From assembly GCA_947167075.1 (NCBI GenBank), contig CAMVGR010000001.1, forward strand, positions 124,001 to 188,000: a stretch of DNA of 64,000 nucleotides, read 5' to 3'. Every line of letters starts with the position of its first letter. Position 1 is the first letter of the stretch. Made by a program: the position numbers and the translations under genes. The notes under the pieces are model-generated. The model did not search any database. It was not told the origin of the DNA and was given only the letters and a program-made list of their open reading frames with translations. Below, piece by piece: positions 27,976 to 38,342 of the stretch. The DNA is from an uncultured Bacteroidales bacterium. Lineage in GTDB: Bacteria; Bacteroidota; Bacteroidia; Bacteroidales; P3.

Positions 27976-28698
27976 TTAGAAGTGGAAACCGATGCGGAGG
28001 GCAAGGCTTCCGACGGTGCGGGTCTCCACATCGCCATTGTCATAGAGTCCCTGCTCGATGGGGTTGAGCCCGTTGTAGGTGGAGGAGTTGTACTCGATGG
28101 TGTGTTTGCCCATGCCGTAGTAGTAGAGGCCGGCACTGACGTGCTCTCCAAAGTAGGCACCCACGCCCAGCGAGAAGGCAAAAGCAGCATTGGTCTTATA
28201 GCCGTACTTGCCAATCTTGGTACCTAAAATGGTGAAGGGACCTTCGGCGGTAATCATCATCAGGTCTGTACCCAGGCCAAATTCGGCATAGGGGGTGATG
28301 TTGCTCCACAGCTCGTCGTAGAGATAGGTGATACCCAACTGGACGGGGATGTTGAAGTAGGTGGGTGTGGCTTCGGCACGAGCCTGTGTGTATTCGTCGC
28401 TTAGGTCACCGCTAATGGTGTTCCAGAAGAGGTCGACCTGTGCGAAGGGAGCCACCAGACCCACTCCAACGTCGAAGCGATAGCTGGCACGGTAGCCAAG
28501 TCCGAAGCCGGCGCTGGCATCCTTGCCAATTTCTGTGTAGGTGAGGGGCAGACCGTGATTGCTAGTTACATCCTGACTCCAACCACCGGTGGGGACGTTG
28601 AGATTAAGGTAAATCGACTGGCGCAGTTGTGCACTGGCACTGAAACCCAGGCTGACCATCAAAAGGGTCATGCAAATAACTTTTACAGAATTCTTCAT
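27976..28698 (-). CDS. Outer-membrane beta-barrel protein (OmpW/OprF-like)
   Basis: 240 residues: signal peptide (to SASA, about 24), then an eight-strand-like barrel with alternating strands such as GFGLGYRASYRFDVGVGLVAPFAQVDLF and VSAGLYYYGMGKHTIEY. It ends in a C-terminal phenylalanine (LRIGFHF), the usual mark of an outer-membrane barrel that BamA recognises. It matches the general outer-membrane beta-barrel domain of Bacteroidota porin-like proteins; the ligand is unknown. It follows the 28703 gene by 4 bp. Confidence 0.88.
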   Translation of the reverse strand: MKNSVKVICMTLLMVSLGFSASAQLRQSIYLNLNVPTGGWSQDVTSNHGLPLTYTEIGKDASAGFGLGYRASYRFDVGVGLVAPFAQVDLFWNTISGDLSDEYTQARAEATPTYFNIPVQLGITYLYDELWSNITPYAEFGLGTDLMMITAEGPFTILGTKIGKYGYKTNAAFAFSLGVGAYFGEHVSAGLYYYGMGKHTIEYNSSTYNGLNPIEQGLYDNGDVETRTVGSLALRIGFHF

Positions 28699-28702
28699 AG
28701 TG

Positions 28703-29428
28703 CTATTTCTTTTTGTTTTTCTTTGTTGTGTTCGTTTCGGTCTTTGTCTTTTTGGTCGTAGAGGTTTTGGCCTTGGTCTTTTTGACTGTAGCTTTCGCCG
28801 CCTTTGTTGGTGCGGTCGGCTTTTGGGGTGCTACCATTTCTTCTTCGGGGATGGTGGCATCGAGAGGGGGATTTTCGGCTTCGAGGTATTCTGCTTCTAT
28901 GTCGCGAAGATCCTCATCGGTGGGTTCGTAGTCGTCGGAGGGACCGTCGTCGTCGCCGATCTTTTCGTAGCTGTCCAGTTCGTCTGCCTCATCGTCGCCC
29001 AGTGCGGCTTTGATTTCCTCTTTATTGATTCCAAGTGTCAGTTTCTTCTTTTGGGCTTCGTCGAGCGAGGTCTCGAAGTCGCCATGGCGCAACACACGTT
29101 CGCGATGCGTTGTGGTCTCCTCTTCTTTCTCGATGGCTTCGCTTAGCGGGGCAAAATCATCCTCTTTGTCGTCGTTGTCGTCGTCGAAGAGCGCTTTGTC
29201 CAAATCGCTGCCAAGTGGATCGATTTGCACATCGAACTTCACCATATAGGCAGTGTCATCAGTTTCGAGTGGAACTACAAAAATTGGGTCACCATTAGGC
29301 TTGATAAACTTAATCAGGTGGCTATTGTATCCATCAGGATACATTTCTTTGAATAAATCTTTAATATTGTCAGGTAGGTTTTTGTAACTGACTATCAGAT
29401 TTTTCTTGTGTTTTCTTGTCGATGTCAT
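28703..29428 (-). CDS. Conserved-looking protein with acidic middle and histone-H1-like basic tail
   Basis: 241 residues from ATG at 29428; the frame extends further upstream without a better start. Residues 1-70 form a folded domain (NLIVSYKNLPDNIKDLFKEM, IFVVPLETDDTAYMVKFDV). Residues 70-190 are strongly acidic with many D and E runs. The last 45 residues are K/T/A repeats (KTKAKTSTTKKTKTETNTTKK) like histone H1 tails. The tail suggests nucleic-acid binding and the acidic part a counter-charge. I do not recognise a named family. It precedes a barrel gene by 4 bp. Confidence 0.8.
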   Translation of the reverse strand: MTSTRKHKKNLIVSYKNLPDNIKDLFKEMYPDGYNSHLIKFIKPNGDPIFVVPLETDDTAYMVKFDVQIDPLGSDLDKALFDDDNDDKEDDFAPLSEAIEKEEETTTHRERVLRHGDFETSLDEAQKKKLTLGINKEEIKAALGDDEADELDSYEKIGDDDGPSDDYEPTDEDLRDIEAEYLEAENPPLDATIPEEEMVAPQKPTAPTKAAKATVKKTKAKTSTTKKTKTETNTTKKNKKK

Positions 29429-29724
29429 AGTATTTGAATTTGGGTGCAATAATAGCAATAAATATTTAAATGGTAAAAAAAAATTCACTTGTGTACGATA
29501 AATTGATTGATTTATTGGGTCAAAAAAGCTCCGAAGAGGTGAAGCAGTGGCACGTTGTTCTACCATACCCATACATTGCACATGGCCCGCTGTGGCAGCA
29601 ATGCCCAAGAGCGATTGGCGTGTGTCGTGGCCTCGCAGCAATCGGCAGAACACCAAAACGATAAAAGATGGCCCAACTTCGCCCCTCAACCACATCCGCA
29701 ACTCGCAGAAAGACAGCATTGCAC

Positions 29725-29779
29725 ACAGACCATCTCTTACTCATCTCCTACTCTTCCCTTTATCATCTTTTTATCATCT
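29725..29779 (-). repeat. 11-bp unit array, family B, copy 1
   Basis: On the minus strand five 11-bp units: AGATGATAAAA, AGATGATAAAG, GGAAGAGTAGG, AGATGAGTAAG and AGATGGTCTGT. The same build occurs at 55817-55871. It lies in the 413-bp gap 29429-29841 between divergent genes; I see nothing else in that gap. Confidence 0.9.
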
Positions 29780-29841
29780 TTTAGTCGAGTAAGCAATAAG
29801 TAGGCGAAAAGTACGTTATGGTAAAAAAATGACAGTTCACT

Positions 29842-30618
29842 ATGGCAAAGTTTGAGAATGGATATATGGGTGGCTTCAGCGGCAAGCTGGGGTCGGCTAT
29901 CGGGTATATGTGGAATGGAAAATGGTGCTTGCGCAGCCGGCCTGCACAGGTAAGCAATCCACGCACCGAGGCGCAGCAGGAGCATCGGGCGGCCTTCCGC
30001 GAGCAGGTGCGTTTGGCGGCACGAATGAGGTGGGTGCTGCTGCAGTCGATGACCGAGACGGCCCGCGCCGCAGGCATGACGGCATACAACCTCTTCGTCA
30101 GCCTCAATCAGCACGCTTTCAGCACCGAAGGCGGAGAACTAAAGGTGGATTACCAGAGCCTTGTGCTCAGCCTAGGGCCTGTGGCACCGGTGCAGGCCAG
30201 CCAGGTGGTGGCCACGGGTGGCTCGCGGCTGGAGGTGGACTTCGAGCGCAATCCGCTGCACCAGCAGTGCGATGCCTACGATGCGGTGCACCTCTACGTC
30301 TACTCGCCCTCGTTGGGGCAGGGATACTTGGCGGCACCGGTCTACCGTAGGCAAAAGAAAGTCAGTGTGTTGCTGCCGGACCTCTTCGCTGGCACCGAGG
30401 TGCATATCTACCTCTACGTCAGTGACCAGCAGGGACGCTGCTCGGAGACCACGTACGGCGGTTGCCTCACCGTGGCCGACGGTGCAGTAGTATCCAACGA
30501 GATGGAGGATATGGCAGAATCGAATACAAATCAAACTGTTGAATTGCCAGTAATGGCCACAGGCGACGATACGGAGGCTGTCGGAACAGTCCACAGTCGA
30601 CCACCAGAACGAACATAG
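29842..30618 (+). CDS. DUF6266 family protein
   Basis: 258 residues. The start MAKFENGYMGGFSGKLGSAI followed by WNGKWCLRSRP is the mark of DUF6266, a family nearly confined to Bacteroidota, often present in many copies. A fibronectin-like beta region follows (SRLEVDFERN, DAVHLYVYSPSLGQGYL, KVSVLLPDLFAGTEVHIYLYVSD). No signal peptide. The function is unknown. The gene is visibly more GC-rich than its surroundings and stands alone, which may reflect transfer (inference). Confidence 0.85.
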   Translation: MAKFENGYMGGFSGKLGSAIGYMWNGKWCLRSRPAQVSNPRTEAQQEHRAAFREQVRLAARMRWVLLQSMTETARAAGMTAYNLFVSLNQHAFSTEGGELKVDYQSLVLSLGPVAPVQASQVVATGGSRLEVDFERNPLHQQCDAYDAVHLYVYSPSLGQGYLAAPVYRRQKKVSVLLPDLFAGTEVHIYLYVSDQQGRCSETTYGGCLTVADGAVVSNEMEDMAESNTNQTVELPVMATGDDTEAVGTVHSRPPERT

Positions 30619-30774
30619 AAGAAGTTCGTCGCTGAACGGCGTTCGTCGGCCATAAGCTAGCCGTGGTAGTGGTTTTGCGGAGGGGTGTTTGCCTTTGCTG
30701 CCGTGTGCTTGTGTTCGCACCTGCCAGCGTTTGGGCGCATGCGTGGTCTATTGTAGGGCGATAATAATGTAGAA

Positions 30775-32670
30775 TCAGGCTATTACGATGCTCTCGTCGT
30801 CTTCTACCCGCAGATTGTTCATGATGAATTCGCGACGTTCGGGGGTGTTCTCGCCCATGTAGAAGCTTAACACACTGTTGGTGTCGAACTCTTTGTGAAG
30901 CAATACGGGGTCGAGCCTCATGTCTTTGCCAATAAAGTTTTTGAACTCGTCGGGACTGATTTCACCAAGACCTTTGAATCGTGTGATTTCGGCCGAGGGT
31001 GTCGATTTTATAGCTGCAATCCTTTCCTCGTCAGTATAGCAGTAGGTGCTTTTTTGCTTGTTGCGCACGCGGAAGAGGGGGGTCTGCAGTATGTATACAT
31101 GTCCGGACGAGATAAGCTCCGGGTAGAAACGGAGAAAGAATGTGAGCAGCAACAGTCGGATATGCATGCCGTCGACATCGGCATCGGTGGCTATCACCAC
31201 ATTGTTGTAGCGTAGGTTGTCGAGCGATTCGTCGATGTCTAGGGCATTGTGTAGAAGGTTGAGCTCGTCGTTGCGATACACATCCACCTTGGCAATAGAG
31301 TAGGTGTTTTTGGGTTTTCCACGCAGCGAGAAGACCGCCTGCGTCTCCACATCGCGGCTTTTGGTGATAGAACCGGATGCAGAATCGCCCTCGGTGATGA
31401 AGATGGTGCTCTCCAAGCGTCTGGAGTGGTTGCTGTTGTAGTGCACGTGGCAATCGCGCAGTTTGCGATTGTTCAGGCTTGCCTTTTTGCCAGCTTCCCT
31501 TGCCACCTTTTTTATTCCGGCTATCTCTTTTCGCTCCTTCTCGTTTTGGTTGATTTTGTTCAGCAGAATATCTGCCGTTTCGGTGTGGATGTGCAGATAG
31601 TTGTCCAGGTTGCGTTTCAGGATGTCCAGCACATAGGTCTTAAGCAGTGGCGAGTCGTTGGTTCCATCGGCTTTGTTTGGTTCGAGGTGAGTGGAACCGA
31701 GCTTCGTCTTAGTCTGTGCCTCAAACACGGGCTCCTGTATTCGTACACAGAGGGCACATACCAGTCCTCCGCGGATCACCTCTGGCGGATAGTCCTTTTT
31801 GATAAAGTCTTTAACCACACGGGCGTAAGCTTCGCGAAAAGCACTCTGGTGTGTGCCACCCTCGGTGGTGTGCTGTCCGTTTACGAAAGAGTAGTAGTAG
31901 TCGTTGTTCTGACCGTTGATATGGGTGAATGCTGCCTCGAAGTCACCCTCCTTGATGTGTATTATCGGATAGAGTGCCTCTCCTTGCAGATTGTGTTCGA
32001 GCAGGTCGAGCAGGCCGTTTTTCGAGTAGTAGCGACGGTCGTTGTAGTACATGGTAAGCCCACGGTTCAGGTAGGCATAGTTCCATATCCTGCGTTCGAC
32101 ATATTCGCTAATGAAGTGATAGTTGCCAAAGAGCTTGGCATCGGGGACGAATTCAACCAGTGTGCCGCTTTCAGCAGTTCTCTCCGGTACGATACCGCTG
32201 TCCGAAGTCAGCTTCCCTTCGGAGAATTCTGCCCAACGGCTTTTCCCTTCGCGGAAACTCTGCACGCGGAAGTATGAGGATAGGGCATTGACAGCCTTGG
32301 TGCCGACTCCGTTCAGTCCGACAGATTTCTGGAACACCTTGCTGTCGTATTTTGCACCTGTGTTGAGTTTGCTCACCGCCTCCACCAGTTTGCCAAGCGG
32401 GATGCCCCTGCCATAGTCGCGGATGCTTACCTTGCGTTCGGCAAAGTCTATTCTTACTTCTATTTTTTTTCCGTAGCCGGAGGTGAATTCATCTATAGAA
32501 TTGTCTATCACCTCCTTGATGAGCACATATATTCCGTCGTCGTGTGAGGATCCGTCGCCGAGCTTCCCGATATACATACCAGGGCGAAGCCGGATGTGCT
32601 CCATATCTTCTAGATGGACAATACTGTCGTCGTTGTAGTCTGTGGGGGTGAATATTTCGTTTTCTTCCAT
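30775..32670 (-). CDS. parE: DNA topoisomerase IV subunit B
   Basis: 631 residues. GHKL ATPase domain with [34 protein letters not shown] and [15 protein letters not shown]; transducer; TOPRIM with [12 protein letters not shown] and [10 protein letters not shown]. GyrB-type proteins are similar. The size, the [17 protein letters not shown] start and the lack of a gyrase-type insertion favour ParE, which acts with ParC in decatenation. No parC is adjacent. Last gene of the nadD-DUF748-parE operon. Confidence 0.9.
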   Translation of the reverse strand: MEENEIFTPTDYNDDSIVHLEDMEHIRLRPGMYIGKLGDGSSHDDGIYVLIKEVIDNSIDEFTSGYGKKIEVRIDFAERKVSIRDYGRGIPLGKLVEAVSKLNTGAKYDSKVFQKSVGLNGVGTKAVNALSSYFRVQSFREGKSRWAEFSEGKLTSDSGIVPERTAESGTLVEFVPDAKLFGNYHFISEYVERRIWNYAYLNRGLTMYYNDRRYYSKNGLLDLLEHNLQGEALYPIIHIKEGDFEAAFTHINGQNNDYYYSFVNGQHTTEGGTHQSAFREAYARVVKDFIKKDYPPEVIRGGLVCALCVRIQEPVFEAQTKTKLGSTHLEPNKADGTNDSPLLKTYVLDILKRNLDNYLHIHTETADILLNKINQNEKERKEIAGIKKVAREAGKKASLNNRKLRDCHVHYNSNHSRRLESTIFITEGDSASGSITKSRDVETQAVFSLRGKPKNTYSIAKVDVYRNDELNLLHNALDIDESLDNLRYNNVVIATDADVDGMHIRLLLLTFFLRFYPELISSGHVYILQTPLFRVRNKQKSTYCYTDEERIAAIKSTPSAEITRFKGLGEISPDEFKNFIGKDMRLDPVLLHKEFDTNSVLSFYMGENTPERREFIMNNLRVEDDESIVIA

Positions 32671-32677
32671 TGTTAGG

Positions 32678-34648
32678 CTATTCTTCTATCATCAGTTCCG
32701 AGATAATACTGTATCCGGTCCTCTCTTTGGGCGATGTGGTGGTTGAGTGGGTGATTGTCAGCTTGTCGTCACCGATTCCCTGTTCCGACATGTATTCTTG
32801 TACCTGTCTGTCCAGTCGTTGCACTGCCACACTGTCGGATGCAGCGTTGACGCGATGTTCGAAAGTGTATACCATCAGCTCGTTTTCTTTGGCGATGGAG
32901 GCTAGTTGAGACAGGATGTGGTACTGTTCGGAGGTGAGTGAATGTTGCTCTCCTGTTGTGGGGATGAAGTCGAGGTTGGAGTCCCCAAGCCCCATGGCAT
33001 TGCCAAGTGCTCTGGCTGGTGATGTGGCCACCTTGACCAAGAAGTTGCCCAGGGTCTTCCATACTAGTTTCATGTAGTTGAACTCCGGACTGTCGATGTT
33101 GCCGCTGACTGGCAAGTCGATCATGATCTTCTCGTTTTTGTCTTTCAGTATATAGAGGGCTGTTTTAATGGGTATGTTCTTTTCTGGGTGTATGTTTTTA
33201 TCTTTTTTGCCCACTGTCGCCTTGTAGATGTCCAGCTTGTTGTCGTTCTCAAGTGTGGAGTTGTTGATGGTGAGACGCGATGAAAGACCCAGTATGCCGT
33301 CTTCGAAGGGGCGGGCGGTATAGGCCACGATCAAGGGATTTAGCTGCTTTAAATCAAGCCCCTTGATGTTTAGTGCGACCTCCTGGTACTGCTTCCAATC
33401 TTTTAGGGTGCCGTTCCACCGGAGGCTGACAGTTCCACCACCAGGCAACACAGCACGTATACGGGTATTGTTGGGACCCTGTGTGGACAGGTTGCTAGCA
33501 GTGAGGGTGATGCCTGTCACTGGGAAGTGGAAGGGGTAGGGTAGGGTATTGTCGGTGTAGTCGAATGAGCAGTTCTTTATCTGTAGGTCGCTGATGCTTA
33601 GTGATATAGGACGGGGATTGGAGACCTGCCTGACGCTGTCGGAGGTACTCTCTTCCTGGTTCTTTGCAACGAGCAAATCGCTGAATGTGTTGTGGCCTTC
33701 CTGTTGTACGAAGTGCAGTTGCAACCCATCGAGCAGCAGGCTCTGTACGTCAAAGTTCATTCTGTCGAGGTTGATATTGTTGATGGAGACGGCCAGGCTA
33801 CTGAGTTCTGCCACTTGCTCCTCGTCGGTGCTTAGGTTCATTCCTGTCAGTGTGATGTCGCCACCAATCTGACTATTCAGGAGGTGTTGTATTTCGCCTT
33901 TGGCATTGACGGATGCGTGCAGGGTTCCTTTTAGGCTTTCGATATTAATATAATCGGATACAAATTCCTGTATGTTCTCCAGTGCGAAGTTGTCTAGTCG
34001 TGCCTGCATGTCGTAGCGTTCGATGGCGGCATCGTAGTTGGCTTTGATGTTCAGGTTGCCTCCGTCGGCAAAGCCAATGGTCAGCCCGCCCTCGCTCTGC
34101 TCTTTTCCCCCTACGGTGAATCCCGGCACCTTTAGGTTGACATCGGGCAGAAAGAGTTCTTTGCGGCTCAGCATATCCTTGTATTTGATGCTGGCATGGG
34201 AGAGCCGCAGGTTGTGCAGCCGGACGGTCCAGCGGCTCGGCGTGGTGTCGGTGTCGCTATCGTCGCTTTTGAAATGGTCTAGAAGCGAGCTGAAGTTGAA
34301 TCGGTCGCCCTGCTGATTGATATTGACGTGGAATCCGCTGAGGGTGATGTGCCGGAAGTTGACGCTGTGGAAGAGCAACCCCAAGAGGTGCATTCGCAGG
34401 TCGAGTGTGTCAAAATTGGCAAAGGTGGTCGTCTTGTCGTCCTCGAGAATCGAGAAATCGCGTACATACACATGTCCACTAAAGAGGTTCACCCCTACGT
34501 TCTCCACGTGTGCCTGCCGCCCTGTCAGCTTCTCGCTGTGACGATTGAGGTAGCTTTTTGCCACAGGGCCGGCTATGAGCGAGAGTACCAGCATCACTGC
34601 CGCAACAATCGCCACAACCCATATCAGTGTTTTAATCCATCTTTTCAT
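32678..34648 (-). CDS. AsmA-like/DUF748 membrane-anchored protein
   Basis: 656 residues with one N-terminal transmembrane helix (about 8-28) and a long periplasmic part of repeated beta strands ([49 protein letters not shown]). DUF748 and AsmA proteins are bridge-like, and several carry lipids between the inner and outer membrane. The C-terminal 50 residues ([34 protein letters not shown]) resemble an OmpA-like end. It overlaps nadD by 4 bp and precedes parE by 7 bp. Confidence 0.82.
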   Translation of the reverse strand: MKRWIKTLIWVVAIVAAVMLVLSLIAGPVAKSYLNRHSEKLTGRQAHVENVGVNLFSGHVYVRDFSILEDDKTTTFANFDTLDLRMHLLGLLFHSVNFRHITLSGFHVNINQQGDRFNFSSLLDHFKSDDSDTDTTPSRWTVRLHNLRLSHASIKYKDMLSRKELFLPDVNLKVPGFTVGGKEQSEGGLTIGFADGGNLNIKANYDAAIERYDMQARLDNFALENIQEFVSDYINIESLKGTLHASVNAKGEIQHLLNSQIGGDITLTGMNLSTDEEQVAELSSLAVSINNINLDRMNFDVQSLLLDGLQLHFVQQEGHNTFSDLLVAKNQEESTSDSVRQVSNPRPISLSISDLQIKNCSFDYTDNTLPYPFHFPVTGITLTASNLSTQGPNNTRIRAVLPGGGTVSLRWNGTLKDWKQYQEVALNIKGLDLKQLNPLIVAYTARPFEDGILGLSSRLTINNSTLENDNKLDIYKATVGKKDKNIHPEKNIPIKTALYILKDKNEKIMIDLPVSGNIDSPEFNYMKLVWKTLGNFLVKVATSPARALGNAMGLGDSNLDFIPTTGEQHSLTSEQYHILSQLASIAKENELMVYTFEHRVNAASDSVAVQRLDRQVQEYMSEQGIGDDKLTITHSTTTSPKERTGYSIISELMIEE

Positions 34649-35220
34649 TCGTAGAAATGCATTTCGGTGAGATACTTATATACAGGTTCGGTGAGTAGGT
34701 ATCGCACGTCGTGTCGAGCTTTTATCTGTGCACGTATATAGCTTGATGAGATGTCGATCATCGGTACGTCGACGACGGTGACGTTGGGGTGCGAGGCCAA
34801 GGGGCAGTGTTCCGATCCAGGGCGTGGGTAGACCATGATATGATAGTGGTCGAGTATATATTCGTAGTTGCGCCAGCGGTGGAATGTGAGCAGATTGTCG
34901 CTACCCATGATGATGCAGAATTCGCGGTCGGGATAGCGCTCTCCCAATTCTGCCAGGGTCACTACGGTGTACGAGGGGACGGGCAGGTGCATCTCTATGT
35001 CGCATGCCCGCATGCGATAGTTGTCGTCGATGGCCTGCCTCACCATCTGCATCCTGTGGTGGTCGGCCAGCAGTGTCGAGCGTTCTTTGAGGGGATTTTG
35101 GGGGCTTACCACAAACCACACCTCATCGATGCCATCCTGCTGCAGCAGGGTGTTGGCTATGATAAGGTGCCCGACGTGTATCGGGTTGAACGAGCCGAAA
35201 AACAAGGCCGTGTGCTTCAT
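34645..35220 (-). CDS. nadD: Nicotinate-nucleotide adenylyltransferase
   Basis: 191 residues from ATG at 35220 (MKHTALFFGSFNPIHVGHL); a TTG 24 bp upstream is in frame but overlaps the previous gene. Nucleotidyltransferase motifs GSFNPIHVGH (substrate and ATP) and ISSSYIRAQI (the SxxxR-type motif) are intact. It makes NaAD from NaMN and ATP in NAD synthesis. Confidence 0.95.
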   Translation of the reverse strand: MKHTALFFGSFNPIHVGHLIIANTLLQQDGIDEVWFVVSPQNPLKERSTLLADHHRMQMVRQAIDDNYRMRACDIEMHLPVPSYTVVTLAELGERYPDREFCIIMGSDNLLTFHRWRNYEYILDHYHIMVYPRPGSEHCPLASHPNVTVVDVPMIDISSSYIRAQIKARHDVRYLLTEPVYKYLTEMHFYE

Positions 35221-35240
35221 GAATCCCCCTGCCAGACAAA

Positions 35241-35837
35241 TCAATAGTATTTGTAGGCTGTCTCTATCTTGATATGGCGCAGGCGTTGGCCTTTGAAAGT
35301 GTATATCTCGGCCACTTCGCCAGCCCCGCTAACCACCTTCAGCACGGCGATGTCCGACGTGTACGAGCGTGGATAGCGTTTGAAGAACACCCTGAACACA
35401 TCGTCCTTGGCCATGCCGACCTGCAAGCCGTTGTCCAGCTTCACATCGGGGTCGGCGATGTATCCGCCAAGCAGCTCCACCTTCTTCGTCCAAATGCTGT
35501 AATAGAGGTCGATATAGCTGTCGTCGTATCGGCGCATGCGGTTCACACTCACCTCCATCGAGTCGTAGTAGTGGCGATAGCCCTGGTCACGATACCATGA
35601 CAGTTGGTTGCCGGTGATATACTGTTCCACCGATGTCCATTCGCCAAACGGATAGATCACATTGCGCGAAAGCGAAATGATGGTCATCGTGTCCGTATAC
35701 ACCTTGATGTCTTTGATTTGATATTCCGGACGGCTGAACGACATCATTCTGAGGGCTTTGGCCCGCGAAGCCACTTGTTGGGCAAAGGTCGTGCCAGCGA
35801 GCAGAAGCATGATGGCTATAACGAGTGTTCTTTTCAT
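35241..35837 (-). CDS. Secreted protein of unknown function, 198 aa
   Basis: 198 residues with a signal peptide (MKRTLVIAIMLLLAGTTFA). The mature part has alternating beta strands rich in Tyr and Arg (QGYRHYYDSMEVSVNRMRRYDDSYIDL, cited only to show composition in part). No family recognised. It is first in the nadD operon, 20 bp before the nadD start. I see no clear -7 box upstream. Confidence 0.8.
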   Translation of the reverse strand: MKRTLVIAIMLLLAGTTFAQQVASRAKALRMMSFSRPEYQIKDIKVYTDTMTIISLSRNVIYPFGEWTSVEQYITGNQLSWYRDQGYRHYYDSMEVSVNRMRRYDDSYIDLYYSIWTKKVELLGGYIADPDVKLDNGLQVGMAKDDVFRVFFKRYPRSYTSDIAVLKVVSGAGEVAEIYTFKGQRLRHIKIETAYKYY

Positions 35838-36075
35838 TATCCTAGTGTGTTTTCTTTTTTATTAGTCGGTAACGTACCATCGCGAAGATTATTGCGTGTC
35901 CGCTACATTTTTTTTACCATTCTTTCCCTCCGACTATCCAATCCTTCGCCGCCCCCTCTTGCACAAGTGCACAAATCGCCGAACTACCGTGATGCTGCAA
36001 CTGGTTTATTTACAGCCAAGTATAATGATACTATGTTTGTAAAGGCTTGTGGCTCAGTATCTGATACGTATCAAC

Positions 36076-36154
36076 ACCGTACTTCCTCCGTACATGCACC
36101 GTACATGCACCGTGAATGCACCGTGACGCCACGGCACGCTTTCGGAGCATTCAC
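36076..36154 (+). repeat. 11-bp unit array, family A, copy d, with conserved tail
   Basis: Five units (36076-36130) end ACTTCC, ACATGC, ACATGC, GAATGC and GACGCC. A 24-bp tail follows, ending CGGAGCATTCAC at 36143-36154. It lies in a 649-bp gap between divergent genes (35838-36486). The rest of the gap shows only the promoter at 36406. Confidence 0.93.
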
Positions 36155-36383
36155 CCCCCTTCTGCCCCGAGGCTACTGCTTTGGGTCAACCCCTCTGCAG
36201 GGTGAGGCGTAGGGTGGACTCTGACATCGCGGTGCACGGATGGAGTGGACTCGGTTTTCGACGCATCGTGGAGGGCGGTTTTCGATGATCGAAAATACCT
36301 GAATGATATGTGTTTATGGATTTGTGGCCCCCTCCAGATGTATGAGATTCGATAATTTTTTCTCAAAAAAAGTTAATTGAATT

Positions 36384-36413
36384 CTTGCAATAAAAAAAAT
36401 ATATGTATTTTTG
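36384..36413 (+). promoter_or_regulatory. Promoter of the T9SS Omp28-like gene
   Basis: CTTG (36384-36387), an 18-bp spacer and TATTTTTG (36406-36413) followed by CATC. It rules out translation from upstream in-frame codons near 36403. Confidence 0.75.
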
Positions 36414-36486
36414 CATCACTCAATATCAAGTTCGAAAGCGTGCTATTGATTTGAGTAGTAGATTATTAATTAAAACAAATCACATT

Positions 36487-38286
36487 ATGAGAAAAGCGTT
36501 ATTACTGCTTACCGCATTGTTTGCTACAGGAAGCCTGATGGCACAGACCCCCAAGATGGTTTCCACCGAACCCTCCAACCGCAACGTTATTCTTGAGGAA
36601 TACACCGGTTACCATTGCACATGGTGCCCCGTCGGACACCAGCGTGCCAACGAGATGTGTGCTGAAAACGAAGGCCATGCCTGGGCAATCAACATCCACA
36701 CAGGAAGCTTTGCTACCGGTTCGGGCTACGAGACCGAATATGGCACCGCCCTTATGAACCAGACCGGCCTCACCGGATTCCCTTCGGGCACTGTGAACCG
36801 TCACGTCTTTAGCGGCACCAAAACCATCATCGACTACAACTCATTCTCGTCGGCTGCCACCACCATCCGTGCCATGGCTTCGCCCGTCAATGTGGCTGCC
36901 AAAGCCTCTATCGATGAGACCACCCGCGAACTCAGCATCGACATCGAGGTGTACTACACCGACGACGCTACAAACGAAACCAACAAACTGAATGTCGCCC
37001 TGCTTCAGAACAACATCATGGGCAGCCAGACCGGTATGGACAAATACCCCGAAATGGTCGAGAATGGCAAATATCGCCACATGCACATGCTGCGCGACAT
37101 GATCACCGGCCAATGGGGTGTTGACATTCCCGCCACCAAAGGCACCTTCTTCGACACCACCATCGTGTACACTGTGCCCGAATCTATCGGCAGTGTTGAA
37201 ATCGGCGACAACTTTGCCGACCTGCAAGTCATCGTCTTCATAGCAGAAGGCAAGCAGGAGATCCTCACCGGCACCGAGGCTATCATCCTCACCGATAAAG
37301 CCCAATTCTCCAAGATCGACATGAACCAGCAGTGCGGCGTCGAGTTCGAGCCCGAAGTCACCGTCTTCAACTCCACTCTCGACACCATCAGCAAGCTCAC
37401 CTTCACCTACGAAGGCACCGACTACGATTTCGAGCAGACCATCTATCCTCTGCAGGGTGCATCGTTCCAGCTCCCCACCTACACCATCGATTTTGCCACC
37501 ACCGGCACAGTGAACGTTAAGACCACCAAAGAGGCTACCCTGAAGAGCTATATCAAGAATGCCGACGAGGAAGAGGTATCGGTTGACGCTACACGTTCGG
37601 TCACCTTTGCCGACTTCAACATCTACAACGTCAATGGCCCATTCAACCTCCGCTTTGGATACGACTTCTATGGCAGCGAGTGCTCGATGGAGTTCCTCAA
37701 CACTGCTAGCGACTGCGAAGCCGATTGGACTGCTGGCCCCTGGAAAGACATCACCTGGATTAATCCTAACTCGATTCAGTACATCAATCAGATTCCCAAC
37801 GCCACCTACGACGAGATAGATTTCAGCCCTGAGAAAGCCGGCCTCTACGTCCTGCGCCTGCACGACGGCTACGGCGATGGCTGGTCGTTCACCAACGACG
37901 ACCAAGTGTCTGGCCTCTGGATGAGCAATGCCGACGGCGAATTCATCACCGAAAACTGGGGCTACACCAAAGCTCCCCAGTTCAGCACACTCGATTTCTA
38001 CATCAATGTGCTCAACGATGGCGATGGCTCCTACAATCTCGGTGTCGAGGATGCTCCTTTGGCTGTCGACTTCAATGTCTATCCCAACCCCACCCATGGC
38101 CAGCTAGTCATCAATGCCAGCGAGCCCGTTCGTATGGTTGAGATTATCGACATCAACGGTCGTACCGTGATGACCCTTGGTGCCAACACCACCAAAGTCA
38201 ATGCCCAAAGCCTGAACAATGGTGTCTATGTGATCCGCGTCACCACCGACAATGGCATTGGTATGCAGAAATTTGTCAAGGAATAA
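36487..38286 (+). CDS. Omp28-related surface protein with T9SS type-A sorting domain
   Basis: 599 residues from ATG at 36487 (signal peptide MRKALLLLTALFATGSLMAQ). Residues about 33-230 form a thioredoxin-like Omp28 domain with LEEYTGYHCTWCPVGHQ (CxxC, Cys44 and Cys47). A central beta-rich region follows, with LRLHDGYGDGWSF at about 485. The last 75 residues are a T9SS type-A domain (FNVYPNPTHGQLVI, VEIIDINGRTV, LNNGVYVIRVTT). It is exported by Sec, then across the outer membrane by T9SS. Codon use is notably rich in C-ending codons compared with neighbours, as in highly expressed genes. Confidence 0.9.
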   Translation: MRKALLLLTALFATGSLMAQTPKMVSTEPSNRNVILEEYTGYHCTWCPVGHQRANEMCAENEGHAWAINIHTGSFATGSGYETEYGTALMNQTGLTGFPSGTVNRHVFSGTKTIIDYNSFSSAATTIRAMASPVNVAAKASIDETTRELSIDIEVYYTDDATNETNKLNVALLQNNIMGSQTGMDKYPEMVENGKYRHMHMLRDMITGQWGVDIPATKGTFFDTTIVYTVPESIGSVEIGDNFADLQVIVFIAEGKQEILTGTEAIILTDKAQFSKIDMNQQCGVEFEPEVTVFNSTLDTISKLTFTYEGTDYDFEQTIYPLQGASFQLPTYTIDFATTGTVNVKTTKEATLKSYIKNADEEEVSVDATRSVTFADFNIYNVNGPFNLRFGYDFYGSECSMEFLNTASDCEADWTAGPWKDITWINPNSIQYINQIPNATYDEIDFSPEKAGLYVLRLHDGYGDGWSFTNDDQVSGLWMSNADGEFITENWGYTKAPQFSTLDFYINVLNDGDGSYNLGVEDAPLAVDFNVYPNPTHGQLVINASEPVRMVEIIDINGRTVMTLGANTTKVNAQSLNNGVYVIRVTTDNGIGMQKFVKE

Positions 38287-38307
38287 TAGACAGTCTGTAA
38301 AAAAGAA

Positions 38308-38340
38308 AAACAGGAAAGTGCACCACTTTCCTGTTTTTTT
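38308..38340 (+). terminator. Strong terminator of the Omp28-like gene
   Basis: AAACAGGAAAGTG pairs with CACTTTCCTGTTT across a 3-base loop, then a run of T. The run ends two bases before the next promoter box. Confidence 0.93.
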
Positions 38341-38342
38341 TG

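Noticed and set aside
29842-30618. The DUF6266 gene as part of a prophage or insertion sequence
   Set aside because: No integrase, transposase, terminal repeats or tRNA attachment site lies nearby; only its base composition differs.
36841-38097. A 418-codon open frame antisense to the Omp28-like gene
   Set aside because: It mirrors the biased codon use of the real gene (many GAC, ATC and ACC codons), has no promoter and no recognisable protein; the sense frame has a signal peptide and sorting domain.
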